A stretch of 64,000 nt of DNA from Heliopora coerulea (lineage: Eukaryota; Cnidaria; Anthozoa; Scleralcyonacea; Helioporidae). Each line of letters starts with the position of its first letter. Position 1 is the first letter of the stretch. Shown in pieces: positions 1 through 11,076 of this stretch. The translations under genes were made by a program, and so were the position numbers. The stretch lies in the NCBI GenBank assembly GCA_030142905.1, contig JASJOG010000003.1, forward strand, positions 3,408,001 through 3,472,000, given 5' to 3'. Below the pieces are notes generated by a model. That model made no database searches. It was not told the origin of the DNA and worked only from the letters and a program-made list of their open reading frames with translations.

Positions 1-1310
1 AATTCTACGAGAGCTATACGCTTCATCAAATTTCGATCTGGGGAAAACACTTTTGCATTCTTCAGGATGATGACTGATTTCTCGACTATCTTCCAACCTT
101 TGGCATCTTTAGAAAGAATCTCGTATGGAATATTTAACTTCTTTCGGGCAAGACTTAATCCAAACAACCAAACCAATCTACTTATAAGATACAAGCCTTT
201 CATCTTTTCTCTTTGTAACACCTCGTAACCGAGCAGTTAATTTTCTGAAGGAGACAAACTGACTCAGTATCTTATTCAAGTCGTGTTTTCTTCCCGCTCC
301 TCGGCAGTTCTGTATATTTAAACACACACGATTTAATCGAAGCAGCGACAAACTAAAATTCAATAACAGTATGGTGAGTGTATGAAGGTAATGAGACGTT
401 ACTGATGAAAGAAACTGTCAGTTTTTTCCTGGTATCAAGCTATTATAAACCTTAAAATCGAGGATATAAGATTACAAGTCACCAGCTGAGCAGATCCCAG
501 CAGTGACAGCAAGGTCACCACTTGAAAAGCCGAAGACAGAGACCAGTTGCCTATGGTCTTTAACATGGCAAGTCTACAACTATCTATTTTGATAGTCAGT
601 TGCTTCCATACGTTATTCAGCAATTTCTAAAATATTTTAGGTTATCACAAAAGAACCCAGTACCACGAATTGTTTTTCAAACCACGGACATTCCATGATC
701 ACCCGGCTTAGATTCTTCACTCATCATCCCTTGCGCCAATTTCACAATCTGTTTGAACCTCAATTACACCCATAAATTAAAAAACGAAGCTTCTTCGTCC
801 TGATCCTTCTTAAATGTTTGTGTTGAACGCTTTCTAACATTCGATCTATCACTCATGGAAACTAAATAACTGTTGATAAATCAAGGTCAAGTATTTATGC
901 TTTTTATGGCAGTAGGCTGCGTCAATGAGGTCAACTATTCGGCATTCCTCATGTGTTTTAAGACACGAGATATGACCGTTTTAGCTTAAAAAATAATAAA
1001 TAGCCTATTTTGATTGACTGAGAAATTTAATTTCTGTCGTTAAATTATTTGGTGTTGGGGAAACTTATTCGCGATTGAGTGAGGATAACCTAATCAGTGG
1101 CAGGGTTTCAAGGTAATGTAACCCAGACACTTAGTCACTCTCAATTCCGGACCTAAATCCTTATTAAACATTGCCATGGGCAATCGACACTATTCTTTTA
1201 TCTTGAAACTAACATACAAATTAGATTTGAAAATGAAGTCATTTAGCGACTATAACCCCCCCTGCCGTCCTACCTTAATACAAGCACATCTTTTACTGTT
1301 GATAATGCTT
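1..1310. other. No gene recognised
   Basis: AT-rich sequence with only short, unrecognised open frames. No domain, RNA gene or terminal inverted repeat was seen. It could be intergenic or intronic sequence of a gene outside the window. Confidence 0.5.
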
Positions 1311-1329
1311 ATTAGGTTAGGTTATTGCA

Positions 1330-1770
1330 GATGATGATAACGATGATGATAATAATGATGATGATGTGGATGGTAATGATGATGATGTGCGTGAAAATGA
1401 TGATGATGATGATGATAATAATGATGATGATGATAATAATGATGATGATGATAATAATGATGATGATGATAATAATGATGATGATGATAATAATGAATAT
1501 GATGATAATAATGAATATGATGATAATAATGATGATGATAATAATGATGATGATGATAATAATGATGATGATGATAATAATGATGATGATGATAATAATG
1601 AATATGATGATAATAATGATGATGATGATAATAATAATGATGATGATAATAATTATGATGATGATGATGATGATGAAGATGATGATATGCGTGAAAATGA
1701 TGTTGATAATGATAATGATGGTAATGATTATGATGATAATGATGACGGGTGAGGATGATGATGATGGTAA
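1330..1770. repeat. GAT/AAT trinucleotide microsatellite
   Basis: About 440 bp made almost only of GAT, AAT and GAA-type triplets, arranged in higher-order units such as GATGATGATGATAATAAT with occasional GAATAT interruptions. All six frames are open or nearly so because the repeat lacks stops. The poly-Asp/Asn, poly-Met/Ile and poly-Ile readings are artefacts of the repeat. Confidence 0.95.
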
Positions 1771-2639
1771 TGATAATATATCGTTCGTATTTCGTTCATG
1801 TATTGAAAATAACATGGGAATAATCTACTGATAGTTAACAACTTAAATATTTGAATTATGCCTAATTAATACTCGTTGAAAATGATTTATTTTCTAGAAT
1901 ATCAACAAGAACAACAGCAGCAGCGACAACTACAACAGAAATCAGCTTTTCAAGGAAGCCCTGTAATCAGTATCTCTTTTTTCTTGGGGAAATTATGGAG
2001 TCATATACTGGATTCGTGATTAGATAAATTAGCAAAATACTTTCAGTAGTTCAAGATCAGTGCCACCTTGAAACCATCTGCATCAAAATTAAATTACGCT
2101 CATAAAAAAATGTAGTTTACTCCTTTCAGTAACAAATCAAAGAATGAGGTTCTCCTTTTCAACGACGTTGCAGTGAGATGGAATTGACTGTAAAGACAAT
2201 TATATTGCACAGGATCTTGAACACGATCAGTTGGTGGATGTCATTCCGCCAAAACTATACACTGGTGGGTAGTGAGTACTATAACGACTTTCAGGAAGCT
2301 TTCAATAACCGCAAAATTAGTCATAATAGACATGGAAGAGGACAGAGGGGTATGCCGGGAGAGCATTTGTATGCACATCTTTTGAAGTGAGACGTTCGGA
2401 ATAGACGATTTTATTGTGAAAGTAAGACAAATGTAAATGATCCAGCAAGGATAGAAGGAATTTGGAGTTATAAAGTAAGTACCTTTATCCCTAACAGACT
2501 GATGATGATGATGATGAAAATGATCTTTAATCAGGAAACCTGAATCACGAAAGGTGTTTTTCATCGGGGTCCTCATAAAAATTAAAGTTTACAAGAAAAA
2601 ATTTAAAACAAAACAGATTAAAAATATCTACAATACTAT

Positions 2640-3518
2640 TTACAAAATATTTACTAAGATTTGTTTAAAGCTATTAAAATTATCGATGCGACGAACAGCC
2701 TTATCAATATCATTCCAGTCGTCGGAAGCACGTGACACACATGTCCAATGTCCCCAACGATGCTTTGCTTTAGGTTTACGAACATTAGATTTATTTCTAG
2801 TGTTATAACTATGAATGGTATTGTTAAGAGTAACATCAAAATCACAATCAATCATATTATTTAAACACTTATACATAAAAATACATCTGTGAAATTTTCT
2901 TCTCAACTCAAGTGGTTTCCATGATAAGTGAGGAAAGGCATCAGTGGCTGAAGAGTAGTTCGGTCTATCCAGAATTTCTTTGGCGATTTTATTTTGAAGC
3001 ACTTGGAGGGATTTCATTAAGATTGAGTTACCTCTATCACCCCATACTATATAACAATAGTCAAACTGAGGCATGATATAAGAAAAGTAAAACAATTTCC
3101 TAGCATGAATTGGGAGGTAGGCCTTTATTCTTCTAAAAAGGCTGAGTTTCTTTAAAATACTGGAGCTAATGCGGTAGACATGGTCATCCCATGTTAATTG
3201 ACAGTTAATACTTACTCCAAGATATTTGAAGATATTAGAAGGTTGCAAATCTGTATTCCCAATAGTAACAGTAACCGATTCTAAGCTTTTCATCTTCTGT
3301 ATACTGCCAATCATCATAAATTTAGGTTTTTTCGCACTTAATGTCAGACGATTCATCTCAAGCCAGGTATTTATATTAGCTAGGTCGTGATTGATGGTAT
3401 CCAGTATGATAGAGGCATCTTTATCGGAGTAGCAAAGAGCATTATCATCTTCATACAATGTAATATCTGCGTAATTAACACAGCTTGGGAGGTCGTTCAC
3501 ATAGATCAAAAATAACAA
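2640..3518 (-). pseudogene. LINE reverse transcriptase, palm/thumb and C-terminal part
   Basis: Continuation of the RT: LLFLIYVNDLP, the catalytic-site block read as LYEDDNAL (canonical LYADD), FKYLGVSI, LTWDDHV and a C-terminal region with RPNYSS and FKQIL. The Ala-to-Glu change next to the two catalytic Asp residues, together with the upstream stop, argues that this copy is dead. Confidence 0.9.
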
Positions 3519-3551
3519 TGGACCTAAGATAAATCCTTGTGGGACACCAAA

Positions 3552-4238
3552 CTATATTTCTTTTGAGCTAGATAAATAATTGTTGTAAAATGTACGCTGA
3601 TGTCGGTTAGTCAAATATGATCTAAACCATTGCAGTTCTAAGTTTTTTATGCCCATGTAAGATAGCTTATCAAGCAAAATTAGATGATCTACCGAATCGA
3701 AAGCTTTCGACAAATCCAGGAAAACAACTCCTCTAAGCAGGCTTTTATCCAAAATTTCCAAAATCCTATCAGTAAAACGGCTAACGGCAACACATGTGGA
3801 CGATTTGGGCTTAAAACCAAACTGAATCTTCGACAATAGATTATGGTTGTTTAAATATTGGTACAACTGCATATGAATAGCCTTCTCAAGGATTTTGCTT
3901 GACGTAGGAAGAATACATATAAGTCGATAATTTGATGGATCAGATTTAACACCATTTTTAAAAAGAGCAGTTATTTTACCAGTTTTCCAAAGTGTCGGGA
4001 AAGTAGATTCTTTAACTGACATATTCAGTAGAGCAGTCAGCGATGGAGCGATGATATCTGCTGCATCCTTAATCAATCTTGCACTAATTTTATCCATACC
4101 TGTTGATTTATTTGTTTTAGCTCTATTAAGTTCGGTTGTTACAAAATCTTGCGAGATTTCAAAAAAACAGAAGAATGATTCGACCTGTTGTAAAGAAGAG
4201 ATAGGTGATCGAGTTGATGTAAATTTCATTGAAAACAT
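3552..4238 (-). pseudogene. LINE reverse transcriptase, fingers/palm part
   Basis: Frame of about 228 codons with RT blocks: NKSTGMDKIS, then FKNGVKSDPSNYRLICILP, FGFKPKSST and the palm motif FLDLSKAFDSVDH carrying the first catalytic Asp. It ends at a TAG in the position just before the GVPQG motif. The following 2640-3518 frame is in phase, so this is one RT broken by a nonsense mutation. Confidence 0.9.
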
Positions 4239-4314
4239 TTTACCAATGTTTGCAAAAAAGTCATTAAGAGCATTTGCAATTCCATGGCGTGTGGTATAAA
4301 CGACATTATTATTC

Positions 4315-4404
4315 TGACATGTTTGTGGGAGTTGATCGTCCAGGTTAGTGTAGTCTTTCTCAAGACTACACTAACCTGGACGATCAACTTCCACAAACAT
4401 GTCA
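4315..4404. repeat. 43-bp inverted repeat (hairpin) inside the LINE
   Basis: Left arm 4315-4357 and right arm 4362-4404 are reverse complements over 43 bp with a single mismatch and a 4-base loop (TCTC). It lies between the endonuclease/linker and RT frames of the LINE and breaks the reading frame there. It looks like a palindromic template-switch duplication rather than a LINE feature. Confidence 0.9.
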
Positions 4405-5018
4405 CGATTCTCCCAGGTTCAAACCATTTACTTTATTATTATTCTGGATAGAAGTTATAGAATTGGATAAGGTAGTAGGAAGAACATGTTTAATACTACT
4501 CCACAATTTAGAGCAGTTTCCCTTATTTTCTTCGATTAGTTTCCAGTAATAATCTGTTTTGGCTTTCTTCATGGAAAGATGTACCTCCCGATTTATTTTA
4601 TGGAAAGCAGCCCAAGAGCGTCTGGACATGGAGGTTCTAGCCTTTCTGTGACAGTAATCACGATCTCTCATCAATTTTGCTAAATCGCTAGTCATCCAGG
4701 GAGCAGATGTGCCAAGTACACGTTGCGTTTTAATAGGAGCATGTTGATTAGCTACACTATTAAAAAGTTCAGACCATAAATCCACCGCATCGTTCACATC
4801 CTGAGCAGCATCCACCACTAACCACGGTACGTAAGAGAGATCTTTAACAAAGGCGCTTTTGTCATAGTTTTTGAAAGATCTATATTCAATTATTTTCGGA
4901 GACGACTTAGGCATGCCAGACTTCATTATACAATACACAAGCGAATGATCGCGCAGACCCAAGTGCACAACACCAGAGTTCATAATTCTGTGCTTATTGT
5001 TAACAAAAATCAGATCTA

Positions 5019-5325
5019 CAGGATGTCCCAAAAAACCCGAAAACTATTGAAATCACTTATTGTTAAAATTTGAATGCCCTACGAAAAAGCTGAACGTAAT
5101 GATGCGTAAAATATTGACAAGGTGCATGTATTAAAATTTAGGTAAGAAAATCGCCTTGTAAAGTGCGCGAGTTTTTGCCCGTGGGAATTTAAAGCAAATT
5201 ATAAAATTACTTATATCAATCATTTATGCACTCGTGGGGACCAACAGAGTGCTAAGGCATTCAAATTCTAACAATTAAATTGTTATTGGTGATTTCAATA
5301 GTTTTCGTTTTTTTGGGACACCCTG
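5019..5325. mobile_element. Tc1/mariner-type MITE, TA target-site duplication
   Basis: Terminal inverted repeats begin CAGGATGTCCCAAAAAA at the left and end TTTTTTGGGACACCCTG at the right. Similarity continues inward for about 50 bp (shared ATTGAAATCA and ATTTGAATGC). TA dinucleotides at 5017-5018 and 5326-5327 flank the 307-bp element. No transposase frame is present. It sits exactly in the LINE endonuclease codons between ERSRST and VDLIFVNN, so it inserted after the LINE. Confidence 0.88.
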
Positions 5326-5659
5326 TATTGTAGATCGCGAACGCTCAGTTATTCGTGTCTGCTCATAGATTAATTGACCGAAACCATATAATTGAAATAA
5401 TCTTTCGTACCTACGCTTCAGTCAAAGATTTCTCGATGTTACCTGATCACCAAAATCAAGATTGAAATCTCCTAAAAGGACCTTCTCATAGTTCGGAGCA
5501 TCAATCCTCGACAAAGGTTCTTCAATTAGGTTTAGAAAGTCATGTGCCGATTGGTCTGGAGGCCGATAAATACAACCGACGATCAATGGCTTGCACTTAT
5601 TACGATTTATTTCCAACCCTTGAATCTCATTATTGATGACATATGTGTACGTAACTTAT

Positions 5660-6175
5660 GGTGTTTGATAAAACGGCCGATGCTCGAAATGTTAAAGTTG
5701 CATAATAAAATTCATTTTCGATGTTATTATATGAATGTTTATGAAATGAAAGAAAGCTGGGTTCTACTTTAATCATTGTTAAATCTATGTCGATCTAACG
5801 TGACAGAACTTCCAGCATATATTCTCTACATTTTGTACATATTATATCAAATAAACTACCCAATCAAATGAAAAATTGTCAGTGTTTAGTATGTCCTTCT
5901 TTAAATGATCGTTACTCCTCAACATATTTACAAATTTCGTATTGCAATCATACACATTTCTTCATACCCCTCCAGCTGCAACCAGATCATCTTTAATGTT
6001 TCCTGGCTTTCTGTACATCATGTGAATTTGTGTCAATCTGGAGTGCATTCATATTATTTCTTGCAAACATATGTATATATGTATGTGTATATACTGGTAT
6101 ATATATACAGGTGTTTGGAGTGTTCGTAGATTTTTTCAAGAATGCTCAATACCAACAAACTTGTTTGGTCTTCGA
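5660..6175. other. No gene recognised
   Basis: AT-rich spacer with a short TATG/TATA-rich stretch near 6070-6110. Only random short frames were seen. Confidence 0.45.
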
Positions 6176-6179
6176 ACTT

Positions 6180-6475
6180 GTTCATAAGTGAGAGGCTTAG
6201 GTTTACTTACTTGTTTTTGCCTATTGTTGCGTGATTTTTTAAACATTTATCTAGTTTTTTGCTTAAAATTGTTGGGGAGATTTAACTACGTTTTCAGTAG
6301 TTTGTTATCGTAAATCTTCTGTAAAACTTGCCTGAATCTGGTTTGTTTGTTTCCAAATCAACTCAGAAATTTTTCGCCAAAACTTGCCGGTCTGTACAGA
6401 AAACTTATTGCACGGCTAGGGAGCCAATCAGCGTGTGTCATTCCGCGTATAGACCGGATAGTGAGCTCAGACAAA
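6180..6475 (+). mobile_element. Repeat family E1, 5'-truncated copy
   Basis: Shares with the 31139-31645 and 55690-56093 copies the block AGGTTTACTT..CTTGTTTT, then AAATCAACTC.GAAATTTT.CGCCAAAACTTGCC, GCCAATCAGCGTG and a 3' end with GACCGGATAG.GAGCTCA. No coding capacity. Probably a non-autonomous DNA element. Confidence 0.75.
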
Positions 6476-6579
6476 TGATTTATAAATATTATTCGGGAAA
6501 ATACTTGTCTGAGGTTTTTGTAGAGTTTGTTAGGTTGAAAGGTTATGATGAAACAGAAACCATTAAAATTATTTAACAG

Positions 6580-8955
6580 TTACATGAAAAATGTGGGTTT
6601 CGCAGCAGTAACATGAATATCCCTTATAGTACCAAGAGGTGAAGATATATCGTAATGATAATAATAATGACACATATATTAACGGCAGATATGACAGAGC
6701 TTTATGAAATATGCTATAAAGTATTAAAAAGCTGAACTAAGCGTCTAATTCATCTTTAACAATCAAGCTTGTTGCAATTGTACCAGATTTTTTTTTAACT
6801 GATACGTGTACGGCTGTAGTGAGAAACGATGACTCAAAGACCGTTTCCTGGCTTGAAATTGAAACTGGATTAGTTGGAAAAAAATTTTCTGCTTTTGCTA
6901 GGGCTGCATTACAATAGTCGGTCCCCCAGTCAGACTTCGATAATAAACAAAGCGACCTTAACTACGTAGTAATCAAAAATGCGAGAAGCCTAACAACTAC
7001 TCAGGAAGTAAAGGGCAATGACCACAAAAAATATATTTTAGCCTAAGACTTAAAGGTTTCTGAAATGGCATTGTTTCATTTTAAGTACATATTGCAGAAA
7101 AATTTAAACCCAAGTTTTCCAGTGATGCTCTGGAGTTCTCATCACTTTCATAATGAAGGCGTATTCCATTGATTAGGTTTTAAATATGACCACGAATTCA
7201 CACAAAGAAACTGAACACATTCCGAGTCGTTGTAAAGAGAATTTCACTCAGTTTTGGTAGCCAAACTCTCCACGTAGCAGAGCGAAGTCTGGTTAAATCA
7301 TATCAGCGCATAGACAAAATAGGTTAACGTTTGTTTATGTTTGCAATCCATCCAATTCACTTTATGTTATGCATTTGGCTTGTCACTATAGTCCTTCTTT
7401 TGCGCACGCACCATGGAATAACTTGAGTGACATTATAATTGTAAATTAATGTTAGCCGATTTTACAGTCCAGGATAATTGATTTTAATTAAAATTAGTTT
7501 TAATAGCGGAAAATCTGGCCATGGACTGCAGTAAAACTCAGGAGGGCAACAAGCACCTCAGCTTGTCTCAGTGTGCTTGTGAATCATATAGCATCACTGA
7601 CTATTTTGCATGAATAATTAGCTCGTGATTTCCGAAGTTAGCGGAGGGCGTTTTCCAGCAAGGCAATGTAAATTGTATCAGCTCGACATAGATTTGAAGT
7701 AACTTCCAATAAGTGCAGAAGCTTTTAAGCTAAACAGAGAAACAGTTAACTTTAAACTAGTTAAAATATTTGCTATTTCTGGTTGGTAGGGACCAATGGT
7801 GCACATGCGCGCACCCCCCCTTCATTTACAAGACCTACACTTTAGTAAAATGTAAAATTCAAATGGTGCTAAAATCATTTTGTAGTATCTATCAGTCTGA
7901 CATTGTTGGCTTTTAACAATATGTCACGAAAATTAGAGAACAGCGAAACACGAGTTGGAGATCTAATGGCCTTAGGGCTATTCAACAGGTCATGTGCATC
8001 AGAACAATACACTGTGTGAGTTATTTTAGCTACAGTTTGAAATTAGAAGATACCAGTACCCATGTAGACCTATATTGCTATCACGGTAATGCTTTCACCT
8101 GTAACCTGTCGGAAATTACGACAAATCCCGTCAAGAAACGCTTAGACAACGTGATTTGCTGTCACGTTGTCTTCATTTCTGATTAATTTCTTACTGGGAA
8201 TTGAAGTTTTGGAGGAAAGAAAATAAGTGAAAGAATGATTAAAAGAAGTACTTATCGAATAAATTCTAGATCATAATAACGGAACATTTTTTCTCCAGAA
8301 AAATTTAATATTTAACCAGTGAGCAAACATACATGCATATGTGCCACATCTCTGTTTACTTGCTCTAATGCATACGAACTTTTATTTTCAAGGATCGTAT
8401 ACACCTCTCGCCTAGTCATCTCGTCTTGCTTATACGAAGTGTCATTCTTTCAAGGCTTAAACTTGTGACACCACAATCTTTCTGTATAATTTTCTACATA
8501 TCATTTTGAAATTGAGCCTAATTTAGCTCTATTTTTAATTATGTCCAAATGCACTCTTATATTCAACACAGTCGGGTTGACTTGTAGTAAATGTCAAAAT
8601 GGTTGATATCTTGATCATTTTGGTATGGAGATTTGAGGCATTTTACGTAGGATCAAAGCTTGTTGAACTGGTAATGATTTCTTTGAGACCAAGAAGAACA
8701 AATAGCATAAAATGCATATGTAGAAAACATATTGCTTCAAAATACTTTATAGCTTACAATAGCCCGGTTTTTCAAGTCATCAGGTCAAAAAGGCGACTAG
8801 ACATTTGTGTCACAGGATAGTAAACATTTCCCGGACATTCAGATTAATTTAGCTCTCCAATAAATAATTTACCCTGAATTCGACGTTTAATGACTAAGAA
8901 ATACAACCTGTTGACTTGATCTCTTGTTTAAAATGAACGACCCAGAACATTTGAA
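6580..8955. other. No gene recognised
   Basis: AT-rich with many stops in all frames. Short frames at 7992-8186 and 8599-8820 have no recognisable domain and no convincing splice context. A CCCCCCC tract occurs near 7817. No repeat edges were resolved. Confidence 0.4.
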
Positions 8956-8957
8956 AT

Positions 8958-9013
8958 GTTAATTGTGAAGTTATCATTTCATAATACCCTGAGGATGATT
9001 CTGAAATAGAATT
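8958..9013 (+). repeat. 56-bp direct repeat, copy 1
   Basis: Starts GTTAATTGTGAAGTTATC and ends GAAATAGAATT. By eye it is identical to 9211-9266. The two copies are offset by 253 bp and flank the tRNA-like sequence. Confidence 0.92.
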
Positions 9014-9109
9014 GAAACACTGCACATCCAATCTCATGGATAGCGTTAAGTTGTCGCGAGAATATTTCGTGCACTTAAATTGGATAAAAACTCGCCTCCA
9101 CTCCCTGTG

Positions 9110-9180
9110 GACTCGATAGCTCAACAGGTAGAGCGGCGGACCGGTATCCCGAAGGTGCGAGTTCAAATCCCGCTCGAGTC
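9110..9180 (+). tRNA. tRNA-like sequence (probable tRNA pseudogene or SINE head)
   Basis: The ends form a perfect 7-bp acceptor stem (GACTCGA with TCGAGTC). The D-arm TAGCTCAACAGGTAGAGC and a T-arm with loop TTCAAAT match pol III A and B boxes. The anticodon arm pairs poorly (GGA/TCC only) and the loop length is off, so I cannot assign an anticodon and do not regard it as a functional tRNA. Confidence 0.55.
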
Positions 9181-9210
9181 AACATTTTTCAGTCGACTTC
9201 AACAGTGTAG

Positions 9211-9266
9211 GTTAATTGTGAAGTTATCATTTCATAATACCCTGAGGATGATTCTGAAATAGAATT
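9211..9266 (+). repeat. 56-bp direct repeat, copy 2
   Basis: Second copy of 8958-9013. Together they look like the edges of a roughly 253-bp tandem duplication, or of an insertion with an unusually long target duplication. Confidence 0.92.
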
Positions 9267-9810
9267 ATACGAAGTTTCATAGAATTTTTTTCAACAAAAC
9301 CCCGAGTTTCCTACCACATCTACGCAGATCGACGGGGTACAGAGATATGTGAGCTCGTACGTCTATGTATCTGATTAAGTTCAGGAAAATATAAAAAGAA
9401 ATCGATTTGTGGAATGTATTTTTGGTATTGTGCCTTAATTCCGTTTTAAGGCATATGAAACGCCCAAGAGTGTTATAAACCTTGAACAAGAGGATTTTGC
9501 GAAGTAAACATTCACAGCCTGTCATCATGCAATCATACAGTATAAAAACACCTCTAAGAAGACTCCACAATAAGGCATTATGACTAAGGTTTTGGTGTAT
9601 TTATACTTCGATTATTTTTTTCAACTCACTCATTATTCTAATAAAATATGAACATTAGAATGGATCAACACCCATTACCGGCAGACAGCTTAAGAAAATA
9701 CAACATAAAACAGATTTCGAAAAATGTCATTTCTGACTTGTGATTGAATTAAGAAAGAACGGAAGAAAAGACCCTTACAAAAATTCCACACACAATTCCA
9801 CACTTGTTAG

Positions 9811-10205
9811 TTTATGCGATCACATGTGATCACACGTGATAAACGTCAATAACCAGGCACAAGAGTTTGCGGTAACGTCACGTTGCTTATGGTTAAGTTT
9901 TGCTGAGCTTTTGTCCTGCAGTAACGTCATGTTGCTTATGGTTAACCATAAGCAACGTGACGTTAACGCAAACTCTTGTGTCTAATTAATGAATTTATCG
10001 TCATGCTAAGCTTTAAGTCTCTTACGTAAATAAGTTTCAATTTCACATGTGATTTTTCACATTTTTATGTCTTTCAAAAATTTCTCATAGAATTTAATTT
10101 CACATGTCTTGCACAAGCGGTTTGCATGAGATTCACATTTGGTTCACGTGTGTTCATATGTGAAACAACTTCACACGCTCCAATTTCACATGTGGAATTT
10201 GCCAT
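9811..10205. repeat. Cluster of CACATGTG / CACGTG-type palindromes
   Basis: CACATGTGA, CACGTGATAA, TTCACATGTG, TCACATGTC, TTCACGTGTG, CATATGTGAA, TTTCACATGTGG and GCCATGTGG recur through about 400 bp and surround the 39-bp inverted repeat at 9858-9980. They resemble E-box motifs, but the density suggests subterminal repeats of a DNA transposon. Confidence 0.6.
9858..9980. repeat. 39-bp inverted repeat with AACGTCACGTTGCTTATGG units
   Basis: Left arm 9858-9896 and right arm 9942-9980 are reverse complements with one mismatch. The 45-bp spacer ends in a third copy of GTAACGTCATGTTGCTTATGG in left-arm orientation, so the centre itself forms a near-perfect palindrome around GGTTAACC. Confidence 0.9.
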
Positions 10206-10284
10206 GTGGAATTTTTATATGGGGATATGCAGTAATATGTCGACTTATTTCAGAGTTATTGTCAATATAATACTATATATATAT

Positions 10285-10999
10285 ATTTTTTTTCTAAAAT
10301 TCATTAAGAATTCATGAGAAAAACACAAAAGAAAATCATAACCGTGTTTGGTCTTAATATGTGATAAAGACACATGTGCCATTATACGTGAAGAAGAAGT
10401 TTCTTTTTTTCGGCTTACAAAAGATAAATTTCCTAACTTTCTTCGCAAATTAGCATATTAGTAGGTTTATTTTAGAAGACATCTAAAAAACTCGCAGTAC
10501 TTGCTTTATCGGATCTAAAACACTCGGCTATCGCCTCGTGTTTTAAACAGTGGTGGCGCCAGGAATTCCCCGACGCAGGGGCTAACGTCTCCGACAGGGG
10601 GGTTAAACCAAAGGAGGCACGACCACGCCCTCTTTATAATTTGTTTACTTGAAGGTCGAAAACATCATCTTATTTTTCGCCAGAAGAATCTGAACTTCTG
10701 ACTAGAAACAGTTTGCTTTTAGATTTGACATGAAGAGAAGAGTCTATTATCTTTCTTGGCTAAATCAGTAACACGTTCTCATAGTTTGTGCAATTTATAA
10801 GTGTGTTTATCAGTGAAAATTCCCCGACGGATGGTCAATTTTTCCCCGACAGAGGGGCTAAGGTTCCCCGACGTAGGGGCTGTAGCCCCCTCTTCCCCCC
10901 TCTGCCCCCCTCTGCCCCACTCTGTCCCCTTCTGCCCCCTTCTGGCACCACCCCTGGTTTTAAATCGCGATAAAGCACTCCTGCTCGGTTTTTAAATAT

Positions 11000-11000
<1 letters not shown>
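10285..11000 (-). mobile_element. Repeat family E2 copy, split by a nested hAT-type MITE
   Basis: Minus-oriented relative of 57003-57590. Shared blocks include CATGAG.AAA(A)CACAAAAGAAAATCATAA, GACACATGTGCC, CGGCTTAC.AAAGATAAATTTCC, AAACTCGCAGT, CTTTATCGG.TCTAAAACACTCGGCTATCGC and, after the insertion, GATAAAGCACTCCTGCTCGG. The family is interrupted at 10548-10956 by another element. Confidence 0.8.
10548..10956. mobile_element. hAT-type MITE with 8-bp target-site duplication
   Basis: A 409-bp element beginning CAGTGGTGGCGCCAGGAA and ending TTCTGGCACCACCCCTG. It is flanked by 8-bp duplications GTTTTAAA at 10540-10547 and 10957-10964. The interior has repeats of TTCCCCGACGNAGGGGCT and a C-rich stretch (CCCCCCTCTG units). 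CAG..CTG ends, short TIRs and 8-bp duplications are hAT hallmarks. No transposase. The apparent frames in it follow base composition. Confidence 0.9.

Positions 11001-11001
<1 letters not shown>

Positions 11002-11072
<71 letters not shown>
11002..11072. repeat. (TA)n microsatellite
   Basis: Two long AT dinucleotide runs separated by GTGTTTA. Confidence 0.95.

Positions 11073-11076
<4 letters not shown>

Larger units (their letters stand above)
2500..5655 (-). mobile_element. Decayed non-LTR retrotransposon (LINE, CR1/L2/Jockey-like)
   Basis: Minus-strand LINE with endonuclease pieces followed by reverse transcriptase. The endonuclease shows GCIYRPPD and LLGDFNLDF near 5440-5580, then a frameshifted stretch up to 5328, then VDLIFVNN and LRDHSLVYC near 4930-5020. 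The RT follows (NYRLICILP, VVFLDLSKAFDSVDH, GVPQG, YEDD, KYLGV), with a conserved C-terminal region ending at 2640. A TAG at 3552-3554 splits the RT just before GVPQG; both halves are in the same frame. The usual YADD catalytic motif reads YEDD. The 3' end runs into a short (CAT)n tail at 2499-2516, as in many CR1/L2-type LINEs. It is interrupted by a MITE (5019-5325) and a hairpin (4315-4404). The 5' end is truncated near 5655. Clade assignment is tentative. Confidence 0.9.

Noticed and set aside
1312..1831. Long frames encoding poly-Ile, poly-Met/Ile or poly-Asp/Asn
   Set aside because: They are readings of the GAT/AAT microsatellite in different frames.
6328..6576. 82-codon plus-strand frame
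   Set aside because: Most of it is the E1 repeat, which has no coding capacity in its other copies.
9110..9180. Functional tRNA gene
   Set aside because: Acceptor, D and T arms are good, but the anticodon arm does not pair and no anticodon can be assigned.
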